From Kiritimatiellia bacterium (GTDB taxonomy: Bacteria > Verrucomicrobiota > Kiritimatiellia > RFP12 > UBA1067), in the NCBI GenBank assembly GCA_017563185.1, contig JAFXIL010000037.1, forward strand, positions 1 through 53,051: a stretch of DNA of 53,051 nucleotides. Reading direction: 5' to 3'. The notes beneath the pieces are model-generated. The model made no database searches, was not told the DNA's origin, and saw only the letters and a list, made by a program, of their open reading frames with translations. Both the position numbers and the translations under genes were made by a program. Shown here piece by piece: positions 8,895 through 18,634 of the stretch (position 1 is the stretch's first letter; every line of letters starts with the position of its first letter).

Positions 8895-11800
8895 ATGAAG
8901 ACAAGAGCAGGTGTGTGTTTGTTCGCGGCCGTGATCGCGGCGGCGCTGGATGCGTTTGCCGGCGTGAACCTGATAAGGAACGGACGCTTCGAAGGAGCGG
9001 GCAGCCAGGATGCATCATGGGGCGCGTACGCCAACCATGCCACCTTCCAGTGCGACGCATGGGAGTTCCTGAAGCCAGGCCGCGCAGGACTGTGCAAGCC
9101 GTCAAGCACCTGGACCAAGATGAACGCGGCCGCGATTGGTCCGTTCGCGCTCTTCATCCAGACGCACAACGACGGCGAGTGCGTGGTGCAGCAGTCGCTC
9201 GGCGCGCTTGCGGCAGGCACGTACCGCGTGTCCTTCACCTTTTCCACCCGGTCCGTTAAAAACGGCAATGTTACGACGTACATCGAGCTCGTCGAGGCCG
9301 GCGGCGCGGTCACCGAGGTGGGCGTGGCGCAGACCGCAGAGACGGGCGAGATTCTCTTTCTCGCAGAGGTGACGATACCGGTCGGCACGTACACCTTCCG
9401 CTTCCGCCAGCCGCAGACCGGTACAGACAGGGCAAACATATTCGAGGACGTGGTAGTGGAGCAGCTCGACGCGCGCATAGGCGACACGCTCTACACCTTC
9501 CACGAGGCGCTGGAAAGGGCTGCGGAAGGGGACACGGTGGTGCTGGACACCGATGCGCAGGGCAACGCCACGATCGACGGCTGGACCGTCACATGGGGCG
9601 GCCGCACTTGGACGAATCCAGTGCAGGTGGCCGGCGTTCTCACGTTCAAGGGCGACGTGACCCTTGCGGCGTTCCCGCGCAGGCCCGGCACCTATACCCT
9701 GTTTTCCGCGCAGAGCATCGCTCTCGCCGAAGGCGCCTCCGTTGCGCTCTACGACGGATACGTTGATGGCTGCGTGCGCACGCTCTCGGTCGGCGACACT
9801 GCGGTCACGGTCACCGTCTCGGGCGATACAGCCCCGGAGGAGATGGTCGTCAACGGCGACTTCGACCTTCCCGGCACCACCCACGGCGTGAACGGGCGCA
9901 CCACGTGGAGCTACGCCTACCCGACCGGTGGTTTTGCGATTCCATATTGGGACTACTACAGCACCGAGACCGTCGGGAGCGGAAACGGCTGCGGCATCTC
10001 CGAGGCGAACGGAGTGTGGCTTGCCGCCGGCCAGACGAACGGCGGCACGTATTCGTTCTACGGCCAGCGCGAGGTGGACGGCGTCGATGCCATCCTCCGC
10101 CAGAACTTCGGCACGACGCCAGCAGGGATCTACCGCTTCTCGTTCAACTACGCGAGGCGTCCCGGGAACAATCAAAACGCATGCATCTGGAACGCCAAGG
10201 TGCTCAAGGACGGAGCGGCGGTCCACTCGATGAAGATGGGCGAGATTGGCAACACCGCGTTCCTGAACAAGTCCGTGGTGGTGGCGCTGGGCGCGGCCGG
10301 CAGCTACGGCGTCGCGTTCGCGCACCTTTCGCCGAACGGCGACGACCGCTCGTCATTGCTGGATGACGTGCACTTCACGCTCTCCAGCGTGCCGGGATGG
10401 AGCGTTCTCGACGGCGTCGTGTGCCTGGCCGGCACGGCCGAGGTGCCGGCGCAGAGCTTTGTGGACGGCGACGCGCAGATTGCGTCCGGCGCCACTATCT
10501 CGACGTACGCCGACAGATTCCTTCCGTCCCTGCGCGTGGACGGCGATCTCGTCGTGAAGGGCCCTGTCGTCATCACTCTGCCCGAATCATATACAACGGA
10601 TGAGGGCACGTACAAGCTCATAGAGGCGAAGGCGATGACGCTGGAGGATGGCGCCTCGTTCTCGATCGACCCGTCATGCAGGTTCAAGGACAGCGAAGCC
10701 GACGCGACCTACAACTACACTCCCGAGCTCATTGTCACGGACAAGGGGGTGGTCTTGCACCTCTACAACGAGCAGCCCTCCGGCAACAACTACTGGAGAA
10801 AGGCCGACGAGCGCACGGACGACTCATGGAGCAACGCCGCCAACTGGCTGCGCGGCCACACCCCGCAGAGCGGCGACGCGAACGTTCTCTTCAACCACCC
10901 CGGCAAGGTGACGTTCAGCGGCGCGTACTCCAATTCAGCCAATCTCTACTTCTACTTGCGAAACGGCACCCAGCAGCCGCTCGTGTTCGATGCGACAAGC
11001 GACGAATACGGCTACAACTTCGGCACGAACAACGACTATTTCCGCGGCGCGCACGGCAGCGGGTGCGCCGGATGGGTCGATTTCCGGCGCGGAGCCTACA
11101 CGTTCCGGTCGCTCTTCATGAACGGAACGGGCAACTCCGGCTACGAATCGGTGTTCCGCCTGGACGTCTCCGGCGCCAGCCTCACTCTTCTCCCCGGCGG
11201 ATCGCTGCAGTGCGGATACTCCGTCGATGCGCTGAGCGCGCTGAACGTCTCCGCCGGCCTTCTCGACGTAGGCTCCGACTACAATCCCAACATCTGCGCC
11301 CGCACGACGCACCGGCTGCGCGTGACGGGCGGCAAGTTCAGAGTGGGGCGCAACTTCCAGGCGTGCAGCGGCCTGAGCAGCTTGTTCGACGCGGAGGTGC
11401 AGGGCGGCGAGCTCGAGGTGGCCGGCACGCTGAACGTCGCCTACACGGCGGCCAACTCGCGCGGCACGCTGCGCGTCTCCGGCGGCCTCGTGAGGGCGAA
11501 CGCGATATCCGCGCCCGCAGGCTACGGCACGTTCATCTTCGACGGCGGCGCGCTTGCGCCAACGGCGACCTCGCAGGAGTGGCTGAACGGCGCCACGCTC
11601 ACGGTCGCCGCCGGCAAGAGCGCCGTAGTCGACACCGAGGGCAAGGACGCGGTGTGGGCGGCCACGCTCGCCGACGACGCCGGGGGGAGCGACTTCGGCT
11701 TCGCGAAGCGCGGCGAAGGAACGCTAACGTTTGGCGCGGCGCAGACGTTCTCGGGGCCTCTCGCGGTGGAGGGCGGAACGCTGCTCTCCACAGTGGCGCT

Positions 11801-14800
11801 CGCCACCGGCTCTCTCGCGGTGTCCGCAGACGCCACGTTCTCGCTCGCCGACGGCACTCCCGGCCACACGGCCACGCCGTCCAGCATGGCGCTCGCCCCC
11901 GGCGCGCGCCTTGCGATAGACGTCTCTGACTCCGCATGCGACAGCTTCGCCGGCGGCGCCATCGACCTCGCGGCCGTGACCGCCGTCAACCCGGCCGTGA
12001 TAGTCGCGAACCCAGTGGGCATCGCGGAGCTGCCGGCCGACAGGGAGTACGTGGTGATCGCATCCGGCCTTGCGCCGGGGGACGACGCCAAGTTCACGGT
12101 GAACGGCGTGGATGCGGTTCTCGCCGTCAAGAACGGCGCGCTCGTGATGACGAGCTCCAACCGCGAGAAGGCGAACGTCGCGTGGAGCGGCGCGGCGGCG
12201 GACGGCGGAAAGTGGACGACGGGCGGCAACTGGACGGGCGGCGCGACGCCGCAGAACGGCGACGTCGCCGTGTTCGGCCTCGCCTCCGGCGGAGAGACGA
12301 CTTTCGACTATGCGGGGCTCTCGCTGAGCGGCCTGCTCGTGGCTGCTGGAGCGGGCGAGTTCACGCATTCGGGCGTCGACACGCTGCGCGTAACCGGAAC
12401 GGTGACCAACGAGTCCGCGCGGGCGCAGACGTTCCGCAATCCGGTGACGCTGGGCGTGGCGGGGAAGGGCGTCGAAGTGTACACGGCAGGCGACCTCGTG
12501 CTCACCGGCGCGACCACGATCGCCTCGGCGACGCTGGTGAAGACGGGCGCGGGCACACTGGCGGTGCCGGGGCCGACCGCTCTCACGGCCGCGCGCATCG
12601 AGGTGGAGGAGGGAACGCTGCGCATCGACGAGCGCGCCGCCACAGTCGATGCGCCGAAGGACGGCGCGATAGTGGTGAAGGACGGCGCGCGCCTCGACGT
12701 GAATCTCGGCGTGGCGGGCCTCGACCTGGTGAAGAACGAGCCTTCCCGCAGCAAGACGGTCTATGTGGAGGGCGAAGGGCCGGACGGCGCCGGCGCGCTC
12801 TACAACTCCGACCCGGCGCCGAACGGCAGCGCGGCCCTGAGCCGGGTCGTGCTGACGGGCGACGCGAAGGTCGGCGGCAGCCATGTGGGCGTGCGCCGTC
12901 TCGACGAGTCGGCGTTCCCGGATGCTTCGCTCGCCGGCCCGTACTCCCTGACGGTCGATACGGGCAGGGGCGGCACTGGCGGCGCCTTCACGCTCGTGAA
13001 CGCGAACGTCGATCTCGCGGGGCTGAACGTCTCCGGAAACCTCCAGTTCGAGGGAAGCGTCACGGGCGCCGTCACAAACGGCGTCGCGGCGACGGACGGC
13101 GCGCGCGTGAGCCTCTACGCGGCGACGGTTCCCGAGACGATTCCTTTCGCAGTTGCCCCAGACGCGACGGTGACGCTAACGGGCGAATATGCCGCAAGCA
13201 CGGTGAACGGTCCGCTGAAGATCGGCGCGGGCGCGACTCTGAACGCAATGCCGACGACCTCCTCGCCGATCACGTTCAACGGCGCGGTCACGAACGACGG
13301 CACCTTCGTTCAGGCGTCAAACGGCAACGTGTACTTCTACGGTCCGTCGCTTGTGGGCGGCACCTACGCGGCCAGCGCGAACCACGTATGGTTTGGCGGC
13401 TCGATCGACTCGCCCGAGAGCGAGATCACCATCGGCGAGAGCGCTGGAGTGGTGATATTCGGCTCGGAAGACGGCCTTGCGAACGCGGGGCTTCCGAAGT
13501 TCAGAAAGGTGCGCGCCACCTCGACGATACGCGAGACGCGCTTCATGCCGCGCGCCGACAGCACGATAGACGGCGGAGTGTTCGACGAGCCCGTCGCCGC
13601 CGCGACCGACTTGTACGTGGACAGCATGGATCCGGCCACCGTAGTGACGCTGAAGAACTCCACATGGAACATCAAGCGAAACTTCTTCCTCGGAATGTAC
13701 AACCGCTCCGGCCGCCTCGTTATCGGCGAAGGCGCCACCGTGAACGCGCCCAGCCTGATCTACACGAGCCACGACAACACGGCTCCGATGGAGACGTGCA
13801 TCGAAGTGGCCCGCGGCGGCGTTCTCAACTGGACGCCTTCGGCGAACAACGGATTCCAGATAGGGCGCGGCAAAGACTCGGACGACACCACCTGCAAGCC
13901 GCAGCGAGTGGCCGTGACCGGCGGCGACCTCAACGCCTACGAAGGAACCGTCCTGCTCGGCGTCTTCTCCGCATACGCCTACTTCGACCTCATCGACGGC
14001 TCCTTCTCGCCGAAGCAGTTCGAGATACGCCACATCAACAACTCGAGGGCGAAGTGGGCCAAGGCGCACGAGGAGCTCTTCACGCAGAAGGGCGGCGTGT
14101 TCGCCCTCGGCTCTGGCGGCATGCGCTCGTCGTGGCCGAACTGGGAGAAGCCGCACGCGAACCTCCAGGGCGGCGTACTGCGCGCGCGTGAGAGCTTCTC
14201 GAACAAGTACGGCTACATGAACCTCCAGTTCGGCGCGTCGCCTGCCGATCCTGGAGAGTACGCGATCGACCTGAACGGCAACACTGTGGCGTGGAACGCG
14301 CCTCTTCTCGGCGCGAGCGACGTGACGATCCAGGGCGACGGCGCCTTCACGAGCTCGGCGGCGCTGCAGTCGATCCCGCTGGGGCGCTGGACCGTGGCCG
14401 CCACGGCGCAGCAGACGGACCTCTCCGGCGCGGCGGGCTTCGCGGGCGGCCTCACGCTCGCGCCGGGCGCCAGCGCGAAGCTCTCCATCGAGGGCGAGGG
14501 GCTTGTAGAGTGGATGATGTTCAACTCCGACGAATACAACGGCCTCGACGCGCTCAAGGGCTTCGCCGGAATCTGCCCGTACGTCTCCGCCACGCTCGCG
14601 CACGTGCACCTCTCGTACGGCAACAACGTCTCCCCGACGGGCAGCAACAGCGCCTTCATCTACCGCGGCCAGTTCCTCGTGGAGGAGGGCAAGGCTGGCA
14701 CGTGGCACTTCGCAGGGGACTACGACGACAACATCTACCTGGAAATCGATGGGCAGGGCGTGTTCACGGGCACGGCGCACAACGTGCCGGGCGCCGGGTC

Positions 14801-15992
14801 TATCGACCTCGAGGAGGGCTGGCATGACTTCCGCGTGATCTGCCGCGACGGGACCGGAGACCAGGGGCCGTGGCTTGAGGAGTGGAAGGCTGCGGGCTTC
14901 GGCATCGGCTGGTCGCGCGACGCCTCCGCCGCTGGCTCGACAGACCCGGCGAAGTACGTGAAGTTCGACACGTCGACGCTAAAGATGCGCCTGCCGCAGT
15001 CCGCCGCATCCCGCACGGGAGTGCGCATGCGCGTGTCCGGCGCGAAGGGCACTGGCAACGTCAACACGTTTGCGGACGACGGTCTAGTGTACACGCGCCT
15101 CGACTGCGTCACCAACACCCTCGCCGGCCTCAACGGGTACGGCGGCTCCGACAACGCCAACGAGCTGCAGAGCGGCACTTCCGTGCGCTTCGACGGCTCG
15201 TTCTACGTCGCAGCCGGGGAAGAGGGCGAGTGGACGTTCTACGGCCACTACGACGACCGCATCGCGCTCGACGTGGACGGCAGTCGCGTGCTGGCGACCA
15301 CGTCGTGGGGCACGGCCACGATCGCCACCGGCGTCAGGCAGCTGACGGAGGGCTGGCACTCGTTCCGCATTTCCGCGGCCGACGGCTCCGGCGGCTGGGG
15401 CGCGTATTCCTCCGACGACGAAGGCAGAAGGGGCGCGATCAGGGTGAAGCGTCCCAACAGCGACAGGACGCTCGCCTTCGACGAGGCGAACTTCCGCATC
15501 GCCTACAGTTCGCAGGACGCGCAGAAGTGGTGCCGCGCCGGTCTCGGCGGCGTGACGACTCTCGGCGAGGGCTCCACGCTCGTCAACCGCGACGGCGTGA
15601 GCCTGAACGGCGGCTGCCCGATCTACGGCGCGCTCGCGGGCTCTGGCGCGCTTGACGGCTTCTTCCGCTTCGTTGGGGAGAATAGCGCGATCCGCGTGAC
15701 GGGCGCGGGCGGGCGGCTCACGGCCAAGCCCAGCCTGGACGACGTGGTGAACGGCGACTGCCTGGCGGGGCTGGCGAAGGTGGAGGCGGACTTCACTGAC
15801 GGAAAGCCGCTTGCCGCGCGCTACGACGTGTGTGCGGCGGGGGCTCTCACAGCAGAAGAGGCGAAGGCCATAGAGGTGGTGGTGACGCTGCCTGGCGGCG
15901 AGACGGCCGACGACTGGAGCGCCACCGTGGCGAGTGGGCGCCTGTCTCTCGTAAATCCGCATCCCGGCGGCTTCATTTTCATCCTGCGATAG
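8895..15992 (+). CDS. Giant secreted adhesin-like protein with beta-strand repeats and two PA14-like domains
   Basis: 2365 residues. AAGGAG at 8881 and a signal peptide (residues 1-22, ending LDAFA) define the start. Two jelly-roll modules open with a V-NG-F motif (LIRNGRFE at about 25, MVVNGDFD at about 314) and resemble CBM/DUF642-type domains. Residues about 630-1870 hold beta-helix repeats of the autotransporter-associated type (KRGEGTLTFGAAQTFSG; VKTGAGTLAVPG), twice introduced by a W-S..A.W......G..P..GD module. Two PA14-like domains follow (about 1869-2012 and 2039-2202; both have a Y.G.FYV..GxxGxWxFxGxYDD-type core). No C-terminal autotransporter barrel, LPXTG or PEP-CTERM motif is visible, so the anchoring mode is unknown. 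Its role is probably carbohydrate or surface binding. Confidence 0.82.
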   Translation: MKTRAGVCLFAAVIAAALDAFAGVNLIRNGRFEGAGSQDASWGAYANHATFQCDAWEFLKPGRAGLCKPSSTWTKMNAAAIGPFALFIQTHNDGECVVQQSLGALAAGTYRVSFTFSTRSVKNGNVTTYIELVEAGGAVTEVGVAQTAETGEILFLAEVTIPVGTYTFRFRQPQTGTDRANIFEDVVVEQLDARIGDTLYTFHEALERAAEGDTVVLDTDAQGNATIDGWTVTWGGRTWTNPVQVAGVLTFKGDVTLAAFPRRPGTYTLFSAQSIALAEGASVALYDGYVDGCVRTLSVGDTAVTVTVSGDTAPEEMVVNGDFDLPGTTHGVNGRTTWSYAYPTGGFAIPYWDYYSTETVGSGNGCGISEANGVWLAAGQTNGGTYSFYGQREVDGVDAILRQNFGTTPAGIYRFSFNYARRPGNNQNACIWNAKVLKDGAAVHSMKMGEIGNTAFLNKSVVVALGAAGSYGVAFAHLSPNGDDRSSLLDDVHFTLSSVPGWSVLDGVVCLAGTAEVPAQSFVDGDAQIASGATISTYADRFLPSLRVDGDLVVKGPVVITLPESYTTDEGTYKLIEAKAMTLEDGASFSIDPSCRFKDSEADATYNYTPELIVTDKGVVLHLYNEQPSGNNYWRKADERTDDSWSNAANWLRGHTPQSGDANVLFNHPGKVTFSGAYSNSANLYFYLRNGTQQPLVFDATSDEYGYNFGTNNDYFRGAHGSGCAGWVDFRRGAYTFRSLFMNGTGNSGYESVFRLDVSGASLTLLPGGSLQCGYSVDALSALNVSAGLLDVGSDYNPNICARTTHRLRVTGGKFRVGRNFQACSGLSSLFDAEVQGGELEVAGTLNVAYTAANSRGTLRVSGGLVRANAISAPAGYGTFIFDGGALAPTATSQEWLNGATLTVAAGKSAVVDTEGKDAVWAATLADDAGGSDFGFAKRGEGTLTFGAAQTFSGPLAVEGGTLLSTVALATGSLAVSADATFSLADGTPGHTATPSSMALAPGARLAIDVSDSACDSFAGGAIDLAAVTAVNPAVIVANPVGIAELPADREYVVIASGLAPGDDAKFTVNGVDAVLAVKNGALVMTSSNREKANVAWSGAAADGGKWTTGGNWTGGATPQNGDVAVFGLASGGETTFDYAGLSLSGLLVAAGAGEFTHSGVDTLRVTGTVTNESARAQTFRNPVTLGVAGKGVEVYTAGDLVLTGATTIASATLVKTGAGTLAVPGPTALTAARIEVEEGTLRIDERAATVDAPKDGAIVVKDGARLDVNLGVAGLDLVKNEPSRSKTVYVEGEGPDGAGALYNSDPAPNGSAALSRVVLTGDAKVGGSHVGVRRLDESAFPDASLAGPYSLTVDTGRGGTGGAFTLVNANVDLAGLNVSGNLQFEGSVTGAVTNGVAATDGARVSLYAATVPETIPFAVAPDATVTLTGEYAASTVNGPLKIGAGATLNAMPTTSSPITFNGAVTNDGTFVQASNGNVYFYGPSLVGGTYAASANHVWFGGSIDSPESEITIGESAGVVIFGSEDGLANAGLPKFRKVRATSTIRETRFMPRADSTIDGGVFDEPVAAATDLYVDSMDPATVVTLKNSTWNIKRNFFLGMYNRSGRLVIGEGATVNAPSLIYTSHDNTAPMETCIEVARGGVLNWTPSANNGFQIGRGKDSDDTTCKPQRVAVTGGDLNAYEGTVLLGVFSAYAYFDLIDGSFSPKQFEIRHINNSRAKWAKAHEELFTQKGGVFALGSGGMRSSWPNWEKPHANLQGGVLRARESFSNKYGYMNLQFGASPADPGEYAIDLNGNTVAWNAPLLGASDVTIQGDGAFTSSAALQSIPLGRWTVAATAQQTDLSGAAGFAGGLTLAPGASAKLSIEGEGLVEWMMFNSDEYNGLDALKGFAGICPYVSATLAHVHLSYGNNVSPTGSNSAFIYRGQFLVEEGKAGTWHFAGDYDDNIYLEIDGQGVFTGTAHNVPGAGSIDLEEGWHDFRVICRDGTGDQGPWLEEWKAAGFGIGWSRDASAAGSTDPAKYVKFDTSTLKMRLPQSAASRTGVRMRVSGAKGTGNVNTFADDGLVYTRLDCVTNTLAGLNGYGGSDNANELQSGTSVRFDGSFYVAAGEEGEWTFYGHYDDRIALDVDGSRVLATTSWGTATIATGVRQLTEGWHSFRISAADGSGGWGAYSSDDEGRRGAIRVKRPNSDRTLAFDEANFRIAYSSQDAQKWCRAGLGGVTTLGEGSTLVNRDGVSLNGGCPIYGALAGSGALDGFFRFVGENSAIRVTGAGGRLTAKPSLDDVVNGDCLAGLAKVEADFTDGKPLAARYDVCAAGALTAEEAKAIEVVVTLPGGETADDWSATVASGRLSLVNPHPGGFIFILR

Positions 15993-16093
15993 GAGCGTCG
16001 TTCGGCAGGTGCATCGTTATGTCCGGGCGCCGTCGAGCGGCCGCCGGGCGCAAAAGCTGTTTCGTCCCAGTGGCGGACCGGTGGAGAATATGA

Positions 16094-16099
16094 TATACT
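16094..16099 (+). promoter_or_regulatory. -10 element (TATACT) just before pilB-like gene
   Basis: TATACT lies 10 bases before the ATG at 16110, giving a predicted 5' leader of only a few bases. The -35 position (TGGCGG) is poor. No Shine-Dalgarno is seen, so initiation may be nearly leaderless. Confidence 0.45.
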
Positions 16100-16109
16100 T
16101 TTGGGCGCA

Positions 16110-17801
16110 ATGGCAGAGACATCAAAACTTGCACTCAATGTGCTGAAGGCCACAGGCCTCTACACCGACGATGCGCTCGCGAAGATCGCTGAGGGCCGCG
16201 TGCGCAATCCCGAGATGGGCCTCGTGGAGGCCGTGCTGAAGTTCGGCGGCGCGAAGGAGGCCGACTTCCTGCGCAAGACGGGTGAGTTCCTCGGCTTCGA
16301 CTACGTGGAGCTGGAGAAGGCGCAGCCGCGTCCCGACGTGCTGCAGAAGCTCCCCGCGAGCGCGGTGTACCAGTACAACGTGCTTCCGCTCAAGTTCGCG
16401 GACGGCGTGCTCACGGTAGTCTCGAGCGACCCGTTCTCGACGATGGCGGCTGACGGCCTGCGCCTGGCGGCGGGATGCTCGGTGAAGATCGCCCTCGCTC
16501 CGCGCGAGGAGATCGACAAGGCCGTGAAGAAGTTCTACGGCGTGGGCGCGGACGCGATCGAGAAGATGATCGAGGACGGTCGCTACGCGGTGGACGAGGA
16601 CGACGGGTCGATGTCCAAGATCGACGTCGGCGCGGAGGGCGAGGAGGCGTCCATCGTCAAGTTCGTGAACAGGATCATCGCCGAAGCCGACCGCCAGGGC
16701 GCAACCGACATCCACATCGAGCCGCAGGAGACCGAGCTGCGCATCCGCTACCGCATCGACGGCATGCTGCACAAGGTGGACGTGCCGCCGCAGCTGAACC
16801 GCCTGAAGAGCGCCATCATCAGCCGCATCAAGGTCATGGCGAACCTCGACATCGCCGAGAAGCGTCTGCCGATGGACGGCCGCATCGGCATCCGCCTGGG
16901 CGGCGAAGACATCGACATCCGCGTGTCCACAATGCCGGGCGCGTGGGGCGAGTCCATCTCGCTGCGACTCCTGGCGAAAAGCGGCAACTTCGTGAAGATG
17001 GTGGACCTTGGCTTCAATGCGCGCGACTTCAAGGTGGTGGACAAGATCATCCGCCGCCCGAACGGCATCTTCCTCGTCACCGGTCCTACCGGATCCGGAA
17101 AGTCCACGTCGCTCTACTCGTTCCTGCACGAGGTGAACACGATGGACGTGCGCATCCTCACGGCCGAGGACCCTATCGAATACCAGATGGATGGCATCAT
17201 CCAGGTGCAGATGAACAAGGACATCGGCCTCGACTTCGCCCGCACGCTGCGCGCCTTCCTGCGTCAGGACCCCGACAAGATCATGGTGGGCGAAATCCGC
17301 GACCGCGAGACGGCGGAAATCGCCATCAACGCCTCGCTGACCGGCCACATGGTGTTCTCCACCCTGCACACAAACGACGCCGCAGGCGCATTCCCTCGAA
17401 TGATCGACATGGGCGTTGAGCCGTTCCTCATCGCGTCCGCCGTGGCGGGAGTGATGGGCCAGCGTCTCTGCCGCCGCCTCTGCCCGAAGTGCCGCCGCGA
17501 GGTGCCGCTCGACAGGAAGTTCTACGACCTTTCATACCCGCCGGAGAGGGAGACGGTGTTCGAGCCGGCCGGCTGCGAGGACTGCGCGAAGACCGGCTAC
17601 AAGGGCCGCCGCGCGCTCTTCGAGGTGCTCGAGGTCGACGAGGAAATAGAAGGCGCCATCGTTAGGCGCGCGAACGCCACGGAGATACGCGACATCTCGC
17701 TCTCCAAGGGCATGAAGACGCTGCGCGAGGACGGCTGGGCGAAGGTGTTCGCCGGCGTGACGTCCGTGAAGGAGATCATGCGCGTCACTGAAGACCAGTA
17801 G
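16110..17801 (+). CDS. Type II secretion / type IV pilus assembly ATPase (GspE/PilB family)
   Basis: 563 residues. An N-terminal MshEN-like domain (about 1-145) is followed by the N2 and RecA-like ATPase domains. Walker A is GPTGSGKS at 325-332. An Asp box follows (ILTAEDPIEYQ), then Walker B (IMVGEIRDRETAEIA) and a His box (STLHTNDAAG). The C-terminal zinc-binding pair CPKC and CEDC is present. The enzyme powers assembly of type IV pili or the type II pseudopilus at the inner membrane. No other pilus gene lies nearby, so PilB and GspE cannot be separated from context. An in-frame TTG at 16101 is less likely as start than this ATG. The length is normal for the family. Confidence 0.93.
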   Translation: MAETSKLALNVLKATGLYTDDALAKIAEGRVRNPEMGLVEAVLKFGGAKEADFLRKTGEFLGFDYVELEKAQPRPDVLQKLPASAVYQYNVLPLKFADGVLTVVSSDPFSTMAADGLRLAAGCSVKIALAPREEIDKAVKKFYGVGADAIEKMIEDGRYAVDEDDGSMSKIDVGAEGEEASIVKFVNRIIAEADRQGATDIHIEPQETELRIRYRIDGMLHKVDVPPQLNRLKSAIISRIKVMANLDIAEKRLPMDGRIGIRLGGEDIDIRVSTMPGAWGESISLRLLAKSGNFVKMVDLGFNARDFKVVDKIIRRPNGIFLVTGPTGSGKSTSLYSFLHEVNTMDVRILTAEDPIEYQMDGIIQVQMNKDIGLDFARTLRAFLRQDPDKIMVGEIRDRETAEIAINASLTGHMVFSTLHTNDAAGAFPRMIDMGVEPFLIASAVAGVMGQRLCRRLCPKCRREVPLDRKFYDLSYPPERETVFEPAGCEDCAKTGYKGRRALFEVLEVDEEIEGAIVRRANATEIRDISLSKGMKTLREDGWAKVFAGVTSVKEIMRVTEDQ

Positions 17802-17827
17802 CGTCTTTGCATTTCTTTTGCGACCTC

Positions 17828-17890
17828 TTGACATTCTCTTGACATCTGCCGCGGCTTCTCCGCCTACTCCCACGCGTGGGCGGAGAATTG
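17828..17890 (+). promoter_or_regulatory. Tandem TTGACAT boxes and a leader hairpin upstream of the small-protein pair
   Basis: TCTTGACAT occurs twice, 11 bases apart (TTGACA at 17828 and 17839). No good -10 follows at 17 bp. A 9-bp inverted repeat TTCTCCGCC/GGCGGAGAA (about 17855-17886) could form a leader hairpin before the ATG at 17921. The function is uncertain. Confidence 0.35.
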
Positions 17891-17920
17891 GCTTCGCCCT
17901 TAAACCGAAAGGACGAAGAG

Positions 17921-18220
17921 ATGAATGAAGAGATCGGCATAACACAGGCAATTCCGGCGGCCGCGCCGCATTTCCGCGCGAGCGACTGCTACTACCATGC
18001 CAACGCCAAGGGAACCGGCAGCGCGCTGAAGCTTGAGCTTCATCCGGCGCACGACGACACGCCGGGAAGCGTGTTCGTGAGGATTGCCATGCAGCGCACA
18101 GTCGCCTCGCAGCAGGGAGGCGTGCAGATGTTTCCAACGTTCGACTGGAAGAACAGCATTGTGATGAAGCTTGACCGCTCCGACCTTTCGCAGATACTGC
18201 AGGTACTGCGCGGAATGTAG
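17921..18220 (+). CDS. Small conserved-looking protein, possible whirly/PC4-type nucleic-acid binder
   Basis: 99 residues. The start was chosen at the ATG after GGACGAAGAG; a longer frame to 17876 lacks a ribosome site. There is no signal peptide or membrane segment. The layout is a short disordered start, several predicted beta strands (SALKLELHPA, SVFVRIAMQRT, SIVMKLDRSD) and a final helix (LSQILQVLRGM). This beta-sheet-then-helix order resembles that of the next gene and of small ssDNA-binding folds, but no defining motif is seen, so the functional idea is only inference. The following gene begins nine bases after this stop. Confidence 0.68.
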   Translation: MNEEIGITQAIPAAAPHFRASDCYYHANAKGTGSALKLELHPAHDDTPGSVFVRIAMQRTVASQQGGVQMFPTFDWKNSIVMKLDRSDLSQILQVLRGM

Positions 18221-18229
18221 GAGAGCGTG

Positions 18230-18538
18230 ATGGACGGGAAGGGCCTTTTCCATCGTTCTTCGGCGGGCAACACCGTCATCAAGTTCTCGCACCAGATCGA
18301 GCCTCGGCCCGGCTATCAGCTCTCCGTGTGGCGCAAGCCCGCCACGGGAGAGGCCGTGAACATGTTCTACGTGTTCAACATGGACGAGGCCTTTGCGCTC
18401 ATGATGGCGCTCGAGCGGGCGATGCTGTACGTGTGCTTCGGCATCCCCGAGGTGATACGCCGCGCGCCGGCAGCGCCGCGCCAGAATGCCTTTGCTCCGC
18501 CGCCAGAGATGCGCGCCGCCGCAGGCAATCCGTTCTGA
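18230..18538 (+). CDS. Small cytoplasmic protein, likely distant paralogue of its upstream neighbour
   Basis: 102 residues. AGGAG overlaps the upstream stop region (18219-18223) and favours the ATG at 18230 over the GTG at 18227. The pattern is beta strands (NTVIKFSHQIEPRPGYQLSV, VNMFYVFNM) and then an amphipathic helix (EAFALMMALERAMLYV), followed by a Pro/Ala-rich tail. This mirrors the preceding protein, where strands are followed by a helix that begins after an M-D or L-D turn. The two genes are translationally close and probably act together, perhaps as a heteromer. I do not recognise the family. Confidence 0.68.
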   Translation: MDGKGLFHRSSAGNTVIKFSHQIEPRPGYQLSVWRKPATGEAVNMFYVFNMDEAFALMMALERAMLYVCFGIPEVIRRAPAAPRQNAFAPPPEMRAAAGNPF

Positions 18539-18557
18539 TCCGCGCGGCGTCATTTCC

Positions 18558-18604
18558 TTGACGCAGCGGCGGGAATTGTGATAAGATAATCTCGTGTTTA
18601 CGAG
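18558..18604 (+). promoter_or_regulatory. Promoter and palindrome of the TetR-type regulator
   Basis: TTGACG (18558-18563), 18 bp, TAAGAT (18582-18587). The palindrome CTCGTGTTTACGAG (18591-18604) covers the expected transcription start and could be an autoregulatory operator. The operator role is inferred. Confidence 0.55.
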
Positions 18605-18634
18605 CATTGCCGTTGCGGCAGAGGAGATGCGGAA

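Noticed and set aside
7022-9487. Long minus-strand open frames opposite real genes (for example 134-1693, 7022-9487, 13317-14825, 16122-17369, 40278-42167)
   Set aside because: They mirror the GC-rich third codon positions of plus-strand genes with recognisable domains, are Arg/Ala/His-rich and lack ribosome sites.
16101-16109. TTG at 16101 as start of the PilB/GspE protein
   Set aside because: It lies only two bases after the -10 box, so it would fall outside the transcript; the ATG at 16110 is used instead.
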